From Chrysomallon squamiferum (lineage: Eukaryota > Mollusca > Gastropoda > Neomphalida > Peltospiridae), in NCBI GenBank assembly GCA_012295275.1, contig CM022665.1:23773946-23837945 (forward strand): 64,000 nt of DNA, in the 5' to 3' direction. The notes beneath the pieces are model-generated. The model was given only the letters and a program-made list of their open reading frames with translations. It was not told where the DNA came from and ran no database searches. Shown piece after piece: positions 29,804 to 43,541 of the stretch. Position 1 is the stretch's first letter, and every line of letters begins with the position of its first letter. Both the position numbers and the translations under genes were made by a program.

Positions 29804-30681
29804 TTCATGCATGTACATTCTTGTTTATGTGATTTTGTTTGAAGTTATTTGGCACAATATTTAACAGAAGTAACATAAATAAAACTTACAGTAATCTTCT
29901 TGAGAATATTTTATCAGCAGTTGTTTAAATAAATCATCTGTACCAGTGTTCTAGCCGTTGTGAATTTAACTGTGTGAGATTATAACATTAGCATAAGTGA
30001 AAATATTTTATGTAAAATGAATTGTGTTGCAGATTTTCTCAACTTGTATATTTGATTTTAATAATGAAATGAAGATGTTAGTCCAAAGTCATAATTCTTT
30101 AAAAAAGTATAGATATTATGCTATTTGCAGTGTAATGTGTGTATGTAATGTGCTTGTTTCCTATTACCAAAATCAAATATATCATGATAAGAAATGTAAG
30201 AGAAAAACAAGATATATAACATTTTTCAAAACAATCCCAATGTAGGGCTGGATCTTGACTTTTGGAGGACTGTGCCACTTAAGGTTCTAGTTGCCTTTCA
30301 ACATAGAAATTAAATTACATGACAAATTAATTTTTTTTTTACTTAAGTGAATGACAAACCACATTTCTTAGATATGTTATGGTCTGAAGATGGTTTTATT
30401 TTTCTTGATTTTACTGACTTAAGTACTTCTGAATACAATTTTCAGCTTATTATTGAGGTCATGGTGATCAAAAAAATACTGTTAAATAAATAAGATATAA
30501 AGTTCTGTGGAGCCTTCATTTCTTTAAACAATACACATCACTGTTAACTTTATCTTCTTTTTAATACTAATTATTAATTACTGTATTCATACTAAATAAA
30601 AATAATCTTTTGCAGTATGTTATCAATTTATCTTTGTTATTCAAAGGGCACTGCACCCCCCCTCCCCACACATTACACAGT
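29804..30681. other. Intergenic, no gene seen
   Basis: AT-rich sequence after EFCAB2. The 73-codon plus-strand open frame near 30024 has no coding signature. Confidence 0.5.
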
Positions 30682-31442
30682 TACCGTATATACTTGTGTA
30701 TAAGTCGAATTTTTGGGAGACTATATTAAGGCAATATTTTGGGGGTCGACTTATACATAGGTAATGCTTTTGTAGCTGTTTCTTAAGAGTCGCCATTTTG
30801 ACTTTTTTGCTACGGGATGCATCTAAAATAATCGCGGTCTTTCAGCTTTTCAAAAATATAATTTTATCGTATAAAAAATTTTGAAAAATTAAATAACAAA
30901 ACCAAATATGAACGTAAAACATGATATTCTTCCGTTTAATGACATAAAAATACACTTTAAAGCGAGAAAACCGTCAGTACGGCGTTATGCCTTACGGCGT
31001 CTTGCAATAATCTAGGAATGCAGACTTCTCTGCCAAATTGCACTAAATATCGGTCCTAATTTCATAAACTCACTTGTGTAATTGTAAAGAATTTGGTGAA
31101 CTAATATTGCACACGTCATTAATATCCACTACCGACAAATCGACTAAATATAACGGTAAGTTAGACCTATTACAGTAAAGAGATACTATTTATGATACAT
31201 TTAGGCTATAGCTCGTGTAATACATGCATTTACGTTATTATGGTATGTTCGTGCAAGTTATGTTACAGTAGGCGTACAATGTAGGCCTTCATGGCACTGT
31301 CACACTGGTCTAAAAAGAGTGACGGTGCCTGGAATCTACAGTCGACTTATACACAAGTAATACTTAAAATGACGCAATTTTTTATCTTAAAATACACATC
31401 GACTTATACATAAGGTCGCCTTGTACACAAGTATATACGGTA
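30682..31442. mobile_element. MITE-like DNA transposon with terminal inverted repeats and TA target duplication
   Basis: The ends are inverted copies: CCGTATATACTTGTGTATAA at 30684 onward and its reverse complement ending at 31440, differing at a few positions. TA dinucleotides flank both ends (30682-30683, 31441-31442), as expected for a Tc1/mariner-type TA target duplication. Subterminal copies of a GTCGACTTATACA-type word occur near 30746, 31342 and 31399. The 757-bp interior is more CpG-rich than the surroundings and has no transposase frame I can recognise, so it is non-autonomous. Confidence 0.8.
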
Positions 31443-31919
31443 AGTCTTCTTTTTTTTTTTTTAATAAAAGAAGTTTGGTCAGGCCCTCCAGCAGAAAGTC
31501 TGGGGTAATTGCCCCCTTTGCCCCTTATAAATCAAATGTGCCCACTATGTTAAGTTGTTGTTGTTTGTTTTGATTTTTTGTTTTTTAACTAATGTTTAGA
31601 TATATGATGATTGATGTAGTTCTAATATGTGGAATCCATTGTTTTGTTTTTAAGAAATTAAGATTCTGTTGGCGAGTTTAAATTTATTATTAACATATTG
31701 AGGTCTGATTATTTCTGGGGTCTGTACAAATATTTTAAACGTAAAAAAGAAGAAAAAAAAGTAAATCTATATATATATATATAAACCGATTTTGAACCAA
31801 CAATAGACTGGGTATACATCTGAAGTAGAGATAAAGCGATTGACTTTTGAATGATAACCGATTACGGCTCAGTGAGCTGTTAATCATTCCAGTGAGAGTT
31901 TCTCAACAGGTAACAAATA

Positions 31920-32201
31920 ATGACTTTAATGTGGCATGTACTATTCTGTTTGTGCACGTATAGATTATTAGAAAAAATTCCGATTTTTGTTCGCCATCGC
32001 CTGAAGGCAACAGTTCCTTTAAATAAAGGTATGATACCATATAAGTGTAGATTTTTAAAAAAAGTGTTAAGAACGCCGGTGAATAAAATATGTCTTGCTT
32101 CTAAACAAAACATGTTTCGAGACAACGATGGACAAGATTCTGTTCCAAAGGGAAGTAACTGCAAACGTTTCGAACGGGTTCCCGATGTAAACAGTAACGC
32201 A
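31920..32201 (+). other. Open in-frame extension upstream of the acylphosphatase start
   Basis: The acylphosphatase frame is open for 94 codons upstream, from an ATG at 31920 preceded in frame by TAA at 31911. The extension is rich in Lys/Arg and hydrophobic residues and poor in acidic ones at its start, somewhat like an organelle-targeting leader. It could equally be 5' UTR open by chance. Confidence 0.3.
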
Positions 32202-33860
32202 ATGGCTGCGGCAAAGTTGCTGACGGTTGAGTTCGAAGTCTTTGGAATTGTGCAAGGTGAGTTCACAGCAAATAATTGTAATGTAATAAAAAAAAGTAAA
32301 TGATTATTTTATTTATGAACATTTCATTATACATTCATAAATATTGTGTTATAAGAAAATAAAAAGGATCATATTCAAATATTTTTTTATTATATTAACT
32401 GACGCTCTCAGAATGTTCTTGAAGATGAATGCTTAACATCCAGAACTTTTAATTTTATTTAAATTTTTTTTTTTTTTTTTTAAATAATAATTATATAGAT
32501 TAATGCATGTTCACATGTTATTATAATTGAATAGTACTTTTAATTTTTAAGTATTGGAGTTGTATTTGTTTAATTCATTATGCCAGTGATAGAAAATGAA
32601 ATGAAGGTCGCATTCTTTTCTTGTTTTAGGAGTTTTCTTCAGAAAGGTAGGTGTTTTGTTTATTTCAGTTTACTTTATATGCATTTTGTTTCCATTAAGT
32701 TTATATAAATTAAGATGAATCATATAGCTGAAATTAAATATACAATTACAAATATTTTTATATTTTTTTATATTTAAAACTCATAATTTGTATTATAGAA
32801 AAGATGGTTAATAAATATTAAGTTGTGCGATTTTCTTTCTTTTATTTTCCGTATTAACATTTCCTGTGTTAAAATTATTTTAAAAAGCCTTTTTTACATC
32901 TATTCTTTTGCACTTTCAGTACACTAAAAGGATGGCAGATAAGCTGAACTTAGTTGGATGGGTGAGAAATACAGAAAAAAGCACTGTTGTTGGTCAACTA
33001 CAAGGACCAGAAAATATGATCAACACAATGTAAATTTATTAATAATAATGTTTAATTGGACATTAAAATGTTAAGTCCAGTAATTTTCAACATATGGGTG
33101 GTCCTGCCTTCTTGGTGCACCGTGAGATTATGTATTCATTTAAATATACATTAATGTACAAGTGCTTTTATTTCTTTATATAATTCACTGGAAAATAAAA
33201 AATTCAAGTTAGATTTTGCCACTCTTCAAAATAATTTGGTTTTGGGTTAACAACAACTGATTTAGCTATTCCATTAGTGACATGTAAGTAACAATTTTTA
33301 ATTAAATACATTTATATTTCTGTATACCAGTTTGTGCAATTATATTAAATTGTACATTAATGTATTTTCTGCTTATTATATACAGTAGTTATTGTAATTA
33401 GTATCTGTATATGCATATATACATAGTGAATTCTGATTAATTGCTCCATACTGGGACACAGTAGTTTAGGAAAAATATGGCATCCAAAATGAAATATTTT
33501 TTTATTTTTTTTATTTTTTTTTACTCCATTTAGATTTGTCCCAATGTATGGCTATTCCAAGAAACCACAATCTTCTATATGTGATGAGAAGAAAATTGCA
33601 TACAGACAGATAACTGTTTAAAAATTTGAAAAAAAACACAAAAAAACCAATGTACTGGAGTCATTAATAAATGTATTTTACTTAATATTTCATGTACAAA
33701 ATTTGAAATATATATTTAAATGACTCATGTTTGCATATTTTACAGGAAACAATGGCTGAAGACGGAAGGAAGTCCTAAATCCAAAATTTCTAAATGTATT
33801 TTCAGAAATGAACAAACAGTGAACAAATTGGCATTTCGGGAGTTTCAGATTGTAACATAA
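32202..33860 (+). CDS. ACYP: Acylphosphatase, 4 exons including a 17-nt microexon
   Basis: Exons 32202-32256, 32630-32646, 32920-33029 and 33746-33860 join in phase into 98 aa, the usual acylphosphatase size (human 99 aa). The enzyme hydrolyses carboxyl-phosphate bonds such as those of acyl phosphates in the cytosol. The phosphate-binding loop reads FGIVQGVFFRK across exons 1-2 with the catalytic Arg, and the catalytic Asn is in GWVRNT in exon 3. The C-terminus FREFQIVT stands in for the usual F-x-I-R-Y ending. The start at 32202 was chosen because it gives the normal N-terminus; the frame stays open upstream to an ATG at 31920, which would add 94 residues. I cannot tell whether it corresponds to vertebrate ACYP1 or ACYP2. 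Confidence 0.94.
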
Positions 33861-34096
33861 TTTTGAAATTTTTTGATATTTATATCCCGGTAACTAATAA
33901 TATGTTGGAACTATTTTTAAGAGATAAAATGCATTTGTGTTAGAATTTTAAAGCAAAAGTTAGATTCCACAAAGGTATTTGCAAGAGAATGTTTATTTTT
34001 TAAGTTCTGTGATAATTTTGTTTTACCAACATTTTGCTAGTAAGTGTTAATCCAACAGCATTCAGTTTTTCCATTGTGTGGAAGATTATTGAGATT

Positions 34097-34102
34097 AATA
34101 AA
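34097..34102 (+). terminator. Polyadenylation signal AATAAA of the acylphosphatase gene
   Basis: First canonical plus-strand hexamer in the expected range, about 240 bp after the stop codon. Confidence 0.5.
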
Positions 34103-37100
34103 GTGTTAAAAATTATAATTTCATTTGTTCCTATATGTGCAAGATCATTCCAAATTTTTATCTTGTTTCTTTATAGATATTTTTGTCTTGCAGCCTTTTT
34201 TTTTCAATTCAGCAACTGTTGACAATACAGATCTCTAAATTTGTATGTATTGTTTTTTTCCTGTACATTGTTATGATTCAGTGAGTCTTCCACATTAAAA
34301 TAATCTAACCATACTTGTACTGAAAATAATATAGTTAATGCACTGCAAATGAAAGCATGCCCACATGACTGAAAGTGTTTGCACAAGCATGTTTCTTTTA
34401 AAAAAATGTGGTTTGGCCATTTTCCTCTTTATTATTGATTTTAATTTCTGTGCAGTGTTCTTGTTAAATTCCAAACCACAATTTAAATAGCTCTCTCTAA
34501 ATGAAAATGTTGATTTTATTTTCAGTTTCATTAATACTGTATCAGATTAATAGAAATCTGAGAAGCCAAATTTAATAAAATATTTTCTATTGCTAACATT
34601 AACAACTAACAGAAATACCATCCTTTTTGCATAACTCCAACAGTTCAGTCATTTTATCTTGTCTTTAACAGATTTTTGTTTTTGTCACAACTGTTGAATA
34701 TTAAAAATCCAAAAAAGTAAATAAATATTAGGGCTTAATTTTTAATACATTATAGTTATTGTGTTAATAGCAGCAATATCATGTTAGTTTGTCTAAAGCT
34801 GAATAATACCAAAATAACTGCAAATTATAATTTGAATATCTTTTAGTTTATAATAAACAGGGATTGGTCAGTGAAGGCTGAAAATGCACATCACATATAC
34901 ATGCTAACAGGCTTTTGTTCATCCTTTATTTATTAGGTGTTTTTAAAAAAAAAAAATTAGCAGATTTTTTGGTCAGTTTCATATTGCATATTTTACTGTC
35001 ACAACTGATTTAGTAACTGGTATATTTCTTGCAAGGTTATTTTTCATTAGCTGTTAATATCTTTCAGTTAATTGGATGATCATCAAAATTGTATTATTGT
35101 GTTTCTGGGAGTTTTTATTTTGATGATACTCAAGTTCCTTTGAAAAGATATAACATTAATTAACTGACGTTGGAGATTTGTTGAAAACTGTAAACTTCAC
35201 ATCTGAAATTGCTTTTGGTTCCTTCTTGGTCCAGAACATATGGGTGAAATTAAATAGCAATATACATCATTTAAATCCAGGTTATCCTCTTACATACATA
35301 AACACTATGATACTTTTTAAAAAGGCAGTTCACATGGGTTTTGAACCAGGAAGAACCACTATTTATATTATGATCAAAAACAGAACAAATAGCACAGAGG
35401 CAGGGTTTTATTGTGTAGCAATAACAGTTTTGATATTTACATTGTCTGTATGTGGCTCTAAGTTATGTGAAAGAAGCTAATACTGAACAAATGATTTTGC
35501 TCTGTTTATAGTGTAGAATATATCACACATATCACAGAGATAAACACAGCAGAAAGAATTGTCTGCAGTTATGTGGTGTACAAACAAAACCAATGTCAAA
35601 GCAGTTACTCATGAAAGAAGACTCTTAAAGACAAACAAAAAGCTAATGTTTAAGTCTAAAACAAAAATGTATGATTTTATAGTATAATATAATTAAAAAA
35701 AAACAATAACAACAACAACAATTATTTGTATAATTACAATAAAGTTTATATTTTTTATTCACCCTTTAAATGGTTAATGCCTTGTGGTTATAATTCCAAA
35801 ACCTTAAGCACATATATGTAATCAGATATTTAAATTTATAACATGCACAACAAATGAGGCTAAAAAGGTGTTTAGAAGTCAATAAAAAAATGCATTAATT
35901 TATCAGAACATTTGTTGCCCTAATTTGTACCATACGGAAAGGTTTTTATTTTTTCTGGTGTACTTTTTGAATGATGAATGACTAATCAGATAATCAGAAT
36001 ACACTAAACACTAATATTGCAGATAAAATAAAATTAAAGGAATAAATATTCCCCAACTGTTATCTTGATAATGCAAAGTTTTATTCTCTTCTATATAAAA
36101 TCAGTGCTGTGCCAGCCAGCAAGATACAAGTTGATATAATAACAGATGGTATATTTTAAACTTTAATTAAGGAAAAATGATTATAAAAATTAAATGGATT
36201 AAATGTATCTACATTAAAAAAAAAAATAATATGTTGCAAGAAATGATATATTTTTAAAAATAATATATTTTTAAAAATATTAAGAAAAATGGATAAAATT
36301 ACAATGGTATAAATATAGCTGTACAAAAAAGATGGATAGAAAACATTAACAGGTGTATATAACTTCTGTTTTAAAAAGTTTCCAAATATATGTACTTCTG
36401 TACTACTTTTTTTTTTTTTTTTTTTTTTTTTCAAAAATAAAATGATTTCATTAAATATTTTTCAATGAAGGCACTTGATTTAAAGATTCAATTTTATTTG
36501 TTTGTTAAAGATCAATATTGGCATACAGTAACTGTCATATATTTTACATATTATTATTATCGAAGATGAAACATTTACTGCAGTGTAAAGGAATAATAAA
36601 GCTGATTCGTATACAAAATTATATCGACATACACAAATATATTGTAAATTATCTAAAATAATTACTCCAGTCAACCATGCATTTCCTCTATAAATGAAAA
36701 TACCTATTTTTAAAATATATTTCCAGCATGAAAGGACTGAACTGTTAGTTATTTTCTGCAAGATATTTAATAAACATTACAAATGGGATCAACTTTCCAA
36801 CTTCAGTTCTAAAATAGTATTTTAATAACATCAGTGAATTACAATAACAAAGAAATTGTAACAATACAAAACCTTTTTCTAAACTCTGCTGTAATCTTTA
36901 ATAGACATAAAATAGTAGAATGGTAGTTTTAACTCTTACATAGCTAAATTACAACAACAACAATAAAAATAGTAGTAGTGGTAATAATAAAAGATAATTA
37001 TCAAAATCGTAACATTTTTCCTTTAAAATTATTAAGTAGAACAAATGTGTTTCTGTGGTAACAGTTTCAGCAAGATATACTAAAACGTAAAAGTCTATAA

Positions 37101-37683
37101 ATATAAGACTAGTTGATTTACGACTAGCTTTATAAGAAGGCTGGCAAGATAAAAAATAAAACTATAAAGGTGATATGCTACTAAACCTGTTAACAGTTAA
37201 ATTAACACCAACTTGAACACATTAACAACCAATTTGTGTACCATTACAAATAAATTAAAGTTTGATTTTTGTTCTCTTTTTCTAAGAGGTAGAATTTGGT
37301 TTTCATCTAAGAATAATTTTATTAGAAGATAAAACAAATAATTTTTAGAAACAGTTTTTATTTTTTTTTATTTTTATATGATGTATATTCCAGGGTGGAT
37401 GGGTGGATAGGTGGATGGATTGAGCTGGTAGACATTTTCTACAGATGTTTAAAAACATTCCACAGAAATGTTTTTCTTTTTTTTTTCTTTTGACAAATTA
37501 TTTTTCTTTTCTTCATATTCAAATACTTACAATTTTTTTGTTACCTGATACAAAATGAAAATACATGAATGTTTTATATGACACAAAAAGTCACTAAGTC
37601 ATTGATGCATTTCTGTCTCTCATTTTGTAACATTCTAAGATGAATAAACTGTTCAATGTAAATCAAATGGTACTCTGGATTTC
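34103..37683. other. Convergent intergenic region, includes the phosphatase 3' UTR
   Basis: No exon recognised. The right-hand part must contain the minus-strand 3' UTR of the PTPN14/21 gene ending at 37684. The 100-codon plus-strand frame at 35178-35480 has no recognisable domain and no splice or conservation support. A poly-T run lies at 36409-36431. Confidence 0.5.
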
Positions 37684-40600
37684 TCAAATTAACCTAGTAT
37701 TTTTCAAATACTGAATGAGTGTTTTGTGAATGAACTGATACTGTCCCAAAGTCTGGACCATGAACATTCGCTGTTGCCGAATTCCAGCAAGAGCTTTGGG
37801 TAGATCAACACTCTGAAAAAAACAACCAACAGAAAACTTTTGTAATAACAGATACTGGAATTCAGGGGAATTTGGGCCCTTTCCTCCTAATTTGTATTTG
37901 TGTCTTGTGACTTTTCAGTGTACCTATGTATTGTGTCTGTTCTTTGCTGCATGCGACTGAGAATTATGTGACAGAATTTGTGTATTTGTGTATTATGCTT
38001 TATTCTGACATGCTTTTGGTTACTGTGATTTTTCTTTGTGTGCAGATGTGTGCTTTTTTGTTTGTTTGCTGTGCTTTTATATGTTCGGCTATGGGATATA
38101 CATTTGAAAGGGTTAAATAATTACATGGTTGTGTTCCAAGCACCACTTCATAACCATTGTCAAAATGACAACTCCTGAGCGACCAACACCAGCACTGCAG
38201 TGTACAACAACAGGAGCTTTCTTTCCACTTCCTTCCTCACTTTCAGCTAATCTTCGCACAGATTCTACTTCATCTAGAAAACCTGAATATTTTACAGAAA
38301 ATCATTAATATTTAAGAAAAGAAAATAAGGACATAATTATAATACATCAAACCTGTTAATTCTCTTCAAAAATAAAATTCTGAAGAACTATATTTTTTAA
38401 ATAGAGTACATAGGCAAATGTGTATTAAGAATTAAAAAAAAAAAAAAAAAAAAAAATATATATACATATATATACATATTCACATACCAAGAAAGCCATA
38501 TACATCTTCTGGACATCCATGATCTGGCCAGTCTGTGTACTGGAGATGCCACAGAACTCTCTCCTTGTTCATAGGAACATAACGAACAATGATGCGACTT
38601 GTAACATAGCATAAGGAATTATCAGTAAATTCCAGGAAAATCTCATACTGCAAATAAATATATAAAATACTAATTTTAACACAATGCATATGATAATACC
38701 AGATGTTAGGAGTTTCTTCTACGTATTTATTTCTGCTCAAGAAAAATGTTTAATAATTATACCCTAAGAAGTGTTTAATTTTCAAGTACTGTTTATTGTT
38801 GTCATTAAATAAATTTAAAAGCTAGAGAGATATGGGATATGTAAGAACCCAGTTTCTTCCTCTTAATTTTCAAAGAAGTGATTAGTTCTTTCATACATTT
38901 CTTGGGCAGTTTAGCCTTCTTCAAATTTTTTGTAGTTGTTTTCTTTTTATATCCAAGAATTTTTTTCAATTTTATTCCTATCAATGTCTTTCATTTCTTT
39001 TTCACCTTCTAAAATGAAACCTAACATATCTCCCCAATCTTCACAATAGAAACTTGGATTATTACATTTTAGTATAACTTTTATTTCATACATTTGATAT
39101 TGGGCACATCTTGCCCTTGCTTCTAGCTCTTTAATCGTGATAAATAATTCATTTTTATATACCATCATCTCTTTGAATTCATCGATGATATCATCAACAT
39201 CACCATCTTCAATAGCTATCATTGGAGGAACCGTTGTTAATTCTCCCTTTTCATGCATAGGTACTTTATCACAATCTGGAAAATCCCAATAAGTTATTTT
39301 TTTTTGTTCATCCGTGTATCTTTTATATGCCTCATCTTCATCTCTACCTCTTTCAGAATATTCATCATCTTGTTCAATTCTTTCAGATCTACAGCCTTCT
39401 GCCCAAAAATGAGTTGGATTTAACCAATCCATTTTTCCATCATTCCAACTCCTATTAAGATGAATGTCACTGATGGTTAAATGATGATTCATGTTTTCTT
39501 TTGAGCTGAATGCAACAATCTCGGCAATGGGGTATTTCAATATTTCCACAGAAGAGACAATTGGTTGTTCCTTTAATAATTTGTTGGCTGCTGGATATTT
39601 TTTCATTAAGTTCTCTGAAATTTCTTTGAAGAAAATCACAGAACTCTCCTCTGAGGATATTTTCTTTTTCTGTTTCTCTGGTGTCTTGGGTGGTGAAATT
39701 GGTTTGACTTCCTCTAGATATTCTGACAAGTTTTCTTTTTGGTTCATCTTCTCTTTCTGTCTGAGTTTCTCTTTCACATACAAAGTAACCGGTTTGAGTG
39801 TTGGTCCAAGTGTCGATAGTAGAAACTGGCTGTGCATTGCTTCTTGAAGTTTCTTGATTTTTTTTAATTCTCTCTGGTTCTTTGAAACATGATTCCATAC
39901 AGTTAGATGATGTAGATTGTTTGTTCCCAAGAATAGAAATGTGTCTTGGTGACTTTTCAGAAACACTAGGAATAGTGTCAGTGCAGATACCAGTGACAAT
40001 TGTGTTTCCACTGGATATGGTTGTAGATTGTCCACTAAAATTGTATAATCCACGTTGACTTCCATTAGATATGCTGTGTCCAGTGGATTTGTTACTGGAG
40101 TAACGATTACATGAAGATGTGATAGTTGGGGGCAATCTTCGATGTTTGGCCTCTCTTGATACGGCACTTGATGTAGAAACAATATCATTTTTCTTGCTAC
40201 TGCTTTCACTTGCTGTCCTTGATACGACAACATTTGTTGGTCCTGTATATTGATGAAATTTAACATTACCTCCAGGACTTTTTGTGAGTCTCTCGACAGT
40301 AGATCCATGATTTCTTCTTGACATCCCCATTGACTTACTATGTGATAACTCTGTTCTTCTTCTGTCATCAGTTCCATTGTTGTCTCTACTGATGGAATGG
40401 TGGTTACAGTCATACCTGGCATGATTACTATTTTCTTGGGTTGAAAGCAAACTGGTGAGAATACGTTGCTGCTCACACAGGTATTCTTCTGCAGATCTTG
40501 CTTTAGGTTGACTCGGAGATGATAATATTTCTTGTGCATCAGATCTGATAGATTCATAGTAATCCTTTTTTCTAGTTCCAAGTTTTCCATTTTGACTAGA

Positions 40601-43505
40601 TGTATCTTCATCAATAATAACTAAATCAGTAAATTCGACTGCCATAAATTCTGGGTATTTTTCAATAGTTTAAATTTAATTTAATTTAATTTTATCAGTT
40701 TTTATATATTTTGTTAATTATGTAGTTGTATTGCACAATTATTTAAAATTAATACTACGTATAAAACCAGGAACTTCCCATACACACCTAACCAATCCTC
40801 TTCCTTGTTATATTGCACAACCATTTGTCATAAAATGTTATTTTATATATAAAGAAATTTTTAGAAATTTTGAATTTATATTATTTATTCAGAATGGCTG
40901 TTAAATATTCTTTATATTTGGAGATGAGTTTTATTTTTATTTTTATTTTAAACATTTTTACTAATTTATCATTGTTGATTATTTTAATAAAATATAATTT
41001 TAAATTTATATGTTAATTATATTTTTAATATTATTTAATAAATTTATTTAATTTTTATGTTTTAGGAAGAATATTTATCTCCAATTAATATTCTGTCCAA
41101 TTAATATATCTCCAATAAATATTCTACTGACAAATTTTAATGCTGATATGAATTTGCTTTAAAACCAAAAGAAAATATAAAATAAATTTTTTCAAAAAGC
41201 AGGCATAGAAGGAAGAGTGAATGCCATTGTTAATGGTAATGCTACTCTAACATTCAAAAGTCGGATGAAGAATGAAATGGTAAAACGTCTTTGTTAGAGA
41301 AAGAGAAGCAAAAGATTTCCAACTTTATTGTCCTCCACAAGAAAGATTCAATCAGTTGATGACACAGTTACACAATCTTCAATATCTTGGAGAAGTTGTA
41401 GGGAACTATAATGTTTCTAAAGATGATGTAAGAAAATGGGTAAGACACATTTTACCATTACCACTTCAAAAAAGGAAAGGTTTTTCTGATGAATTACCAA
41501 CTGCAGATCGACGTCTTCTAACAGATAAAGAATTTGATACAATGCAGATGTCAAAATCTGACAGATTTGTCTATAAAATGAGACAGCTTATGGATGAAAG
41601 TAAAACAACCTCAGAACTGGATTTGAATCGATGGGTTCTGAATCCTTATTATTTTATCTTCAATTCCTCCAATACATTTTTACAGTTAAATATTATTCAA
41701 ATTGATAATGGAATATGCAATGATATTCATACACACTAACTATCTCTTAATAAGATAATTCATACTTACATCACCAAAACATTCTTTTCTGCCTGACTCT
41801 GAAGGCCAATATGGATAACATTTCTTTTTTCCTTCTTCCTAAAATTATATATATATATATATATGTTTTAGAAAATTATATGTATGTATGTATTTATTTT
41901 TGTGTGTGTGTTTGTGTATACAATAATAATAATTTAACTATTAGTAACTATATTTATTTTGCGGACTGTAATATAAAACAGAATTATATATTTATTATTT
42001 AAGATAAGGAACAACATAAAATTTTTAATATATTACAATAGTGAGAAATTTACATTACCATTTACTAGAGTGTAAAGAATAAAATTATTAATATAACTGA
42101 CACACACACACACACACACACACATAATGCAATTTATTTACTTTGTGAATATATTACTGTACACTCGTTTAATCAGGTTTATTTTATTATTATTAATATA
42201 ATTATTTTCTGCTTCACAATTCTAAATACTTTAACAATGTCAGTGGAAATGTGTTTTTTGATGTGTTTCTGAGGATGGATGGACAAAGTTGTTACTATTA
42301 TTATTATAGATGGTTGCATGCATTAACTGAATAAAGAAACAGTCATATCTCAGTTTAATTAATGTAATTAATGAACTGTTGGACATCTGGTAATAAAAGC
42401 GATAAACTTAATTCTCTTTATTATTAACACAAGTTGCAATATGTTGTCTAACCTGGAAAGCTGTCAGCATGGCAATCACATCTACTTCTTGTTCCCAAAC
42501 CATCTGCCAGAAATCAACAACAGTATTTTCCAAAGGAGCCTGAGTGGCAATAAACCACCATTCATTGTTTTCTGCAGACAGCTAAAGAGACAGAAAAATA
42601 TTGTAGAAATTAGAGTGCAATTATGTGGCCACTAATTAGTAAGAGCATGATATGAATGAAAAAATCAAAATAATTGCCGTCTCACTAAAATTTACCAACA
42701 ACCACTGAAAATTAATCCCATATCTGTTTACAACTTTATTTAAAGATTTAAAAAAAATAAAAAAATTAATGAATTATCTGATTCAAAAGCAGTTATTATT
42801 TAATCCACACAAAGACAGATTATAATGTACCTTAACATGGGATGCATTGATGTAGCCAGTTGGGTTGTCTTTCTTTGGTGTTAACTTCACTCTACTGTTG
42901 TCATAAGGCAATATGTCTTTGAAACGGTTTCTTGATTCATTGGCTTGCATCTTAGCAACAGTGCATTCCAGATTAGGAGCACGTTTTGGAACTTCTTCGA
43001 ACTCCACAAACACCTGACCTTCAGATATTTTGCTTTCTAGAATTTTTCTCTGAAATTAGAAGTTAACATCAAACATATAAAACATAATGAACAGTGTTTG
43101 TAACTTAACTTTCTCTTAAACAGTTACTGTCATTTGCTACAAATCAATAAATGTCTTAGGTCAAAAATAATATTCTTAGAATCCATAAGTAAACTTATGG
43201 CCACAGAAACCACTTTTGCTTTTTTAATGGAACTACTTTTGAAAATAAGTTATTTACTCTTTCATCTTTTGGAGCTCTGCTTTCATCATTCATCAGAGCC
43301 AGAACCATTGGTCTAGACAAAGAAAGTCCATTCATAGCAGCCATCTTCAGTGGACCTATGTTCCGACGAACTGTTGCATCCTGCAATATAAAATATAAAA
43401 CTGCTAGCAAAGTCACTTCTACAAAATCAGTAAGCATCAATTTAGAAAATGTCAAATAATGTTATTAAATATTTATTGGAAGTTCTACCAAAACAAACAA
43501 ACAAA

Positions 43506-43541
<36 letters not shown>

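Noticed and set aside
31880-32266. Minus-strand 128-codon open frame
   Set aside because: Antisense to acylphosphatase exon 1 and its open upstream stretch, with no recognisable domain and no splice signals.
35178-35480. 100-codon plus-strand open frame between acylphosphatase and phosphatase genes
   Set aside because: No domain, no splice context and unbiased AT-rich codon use; chance open frame.
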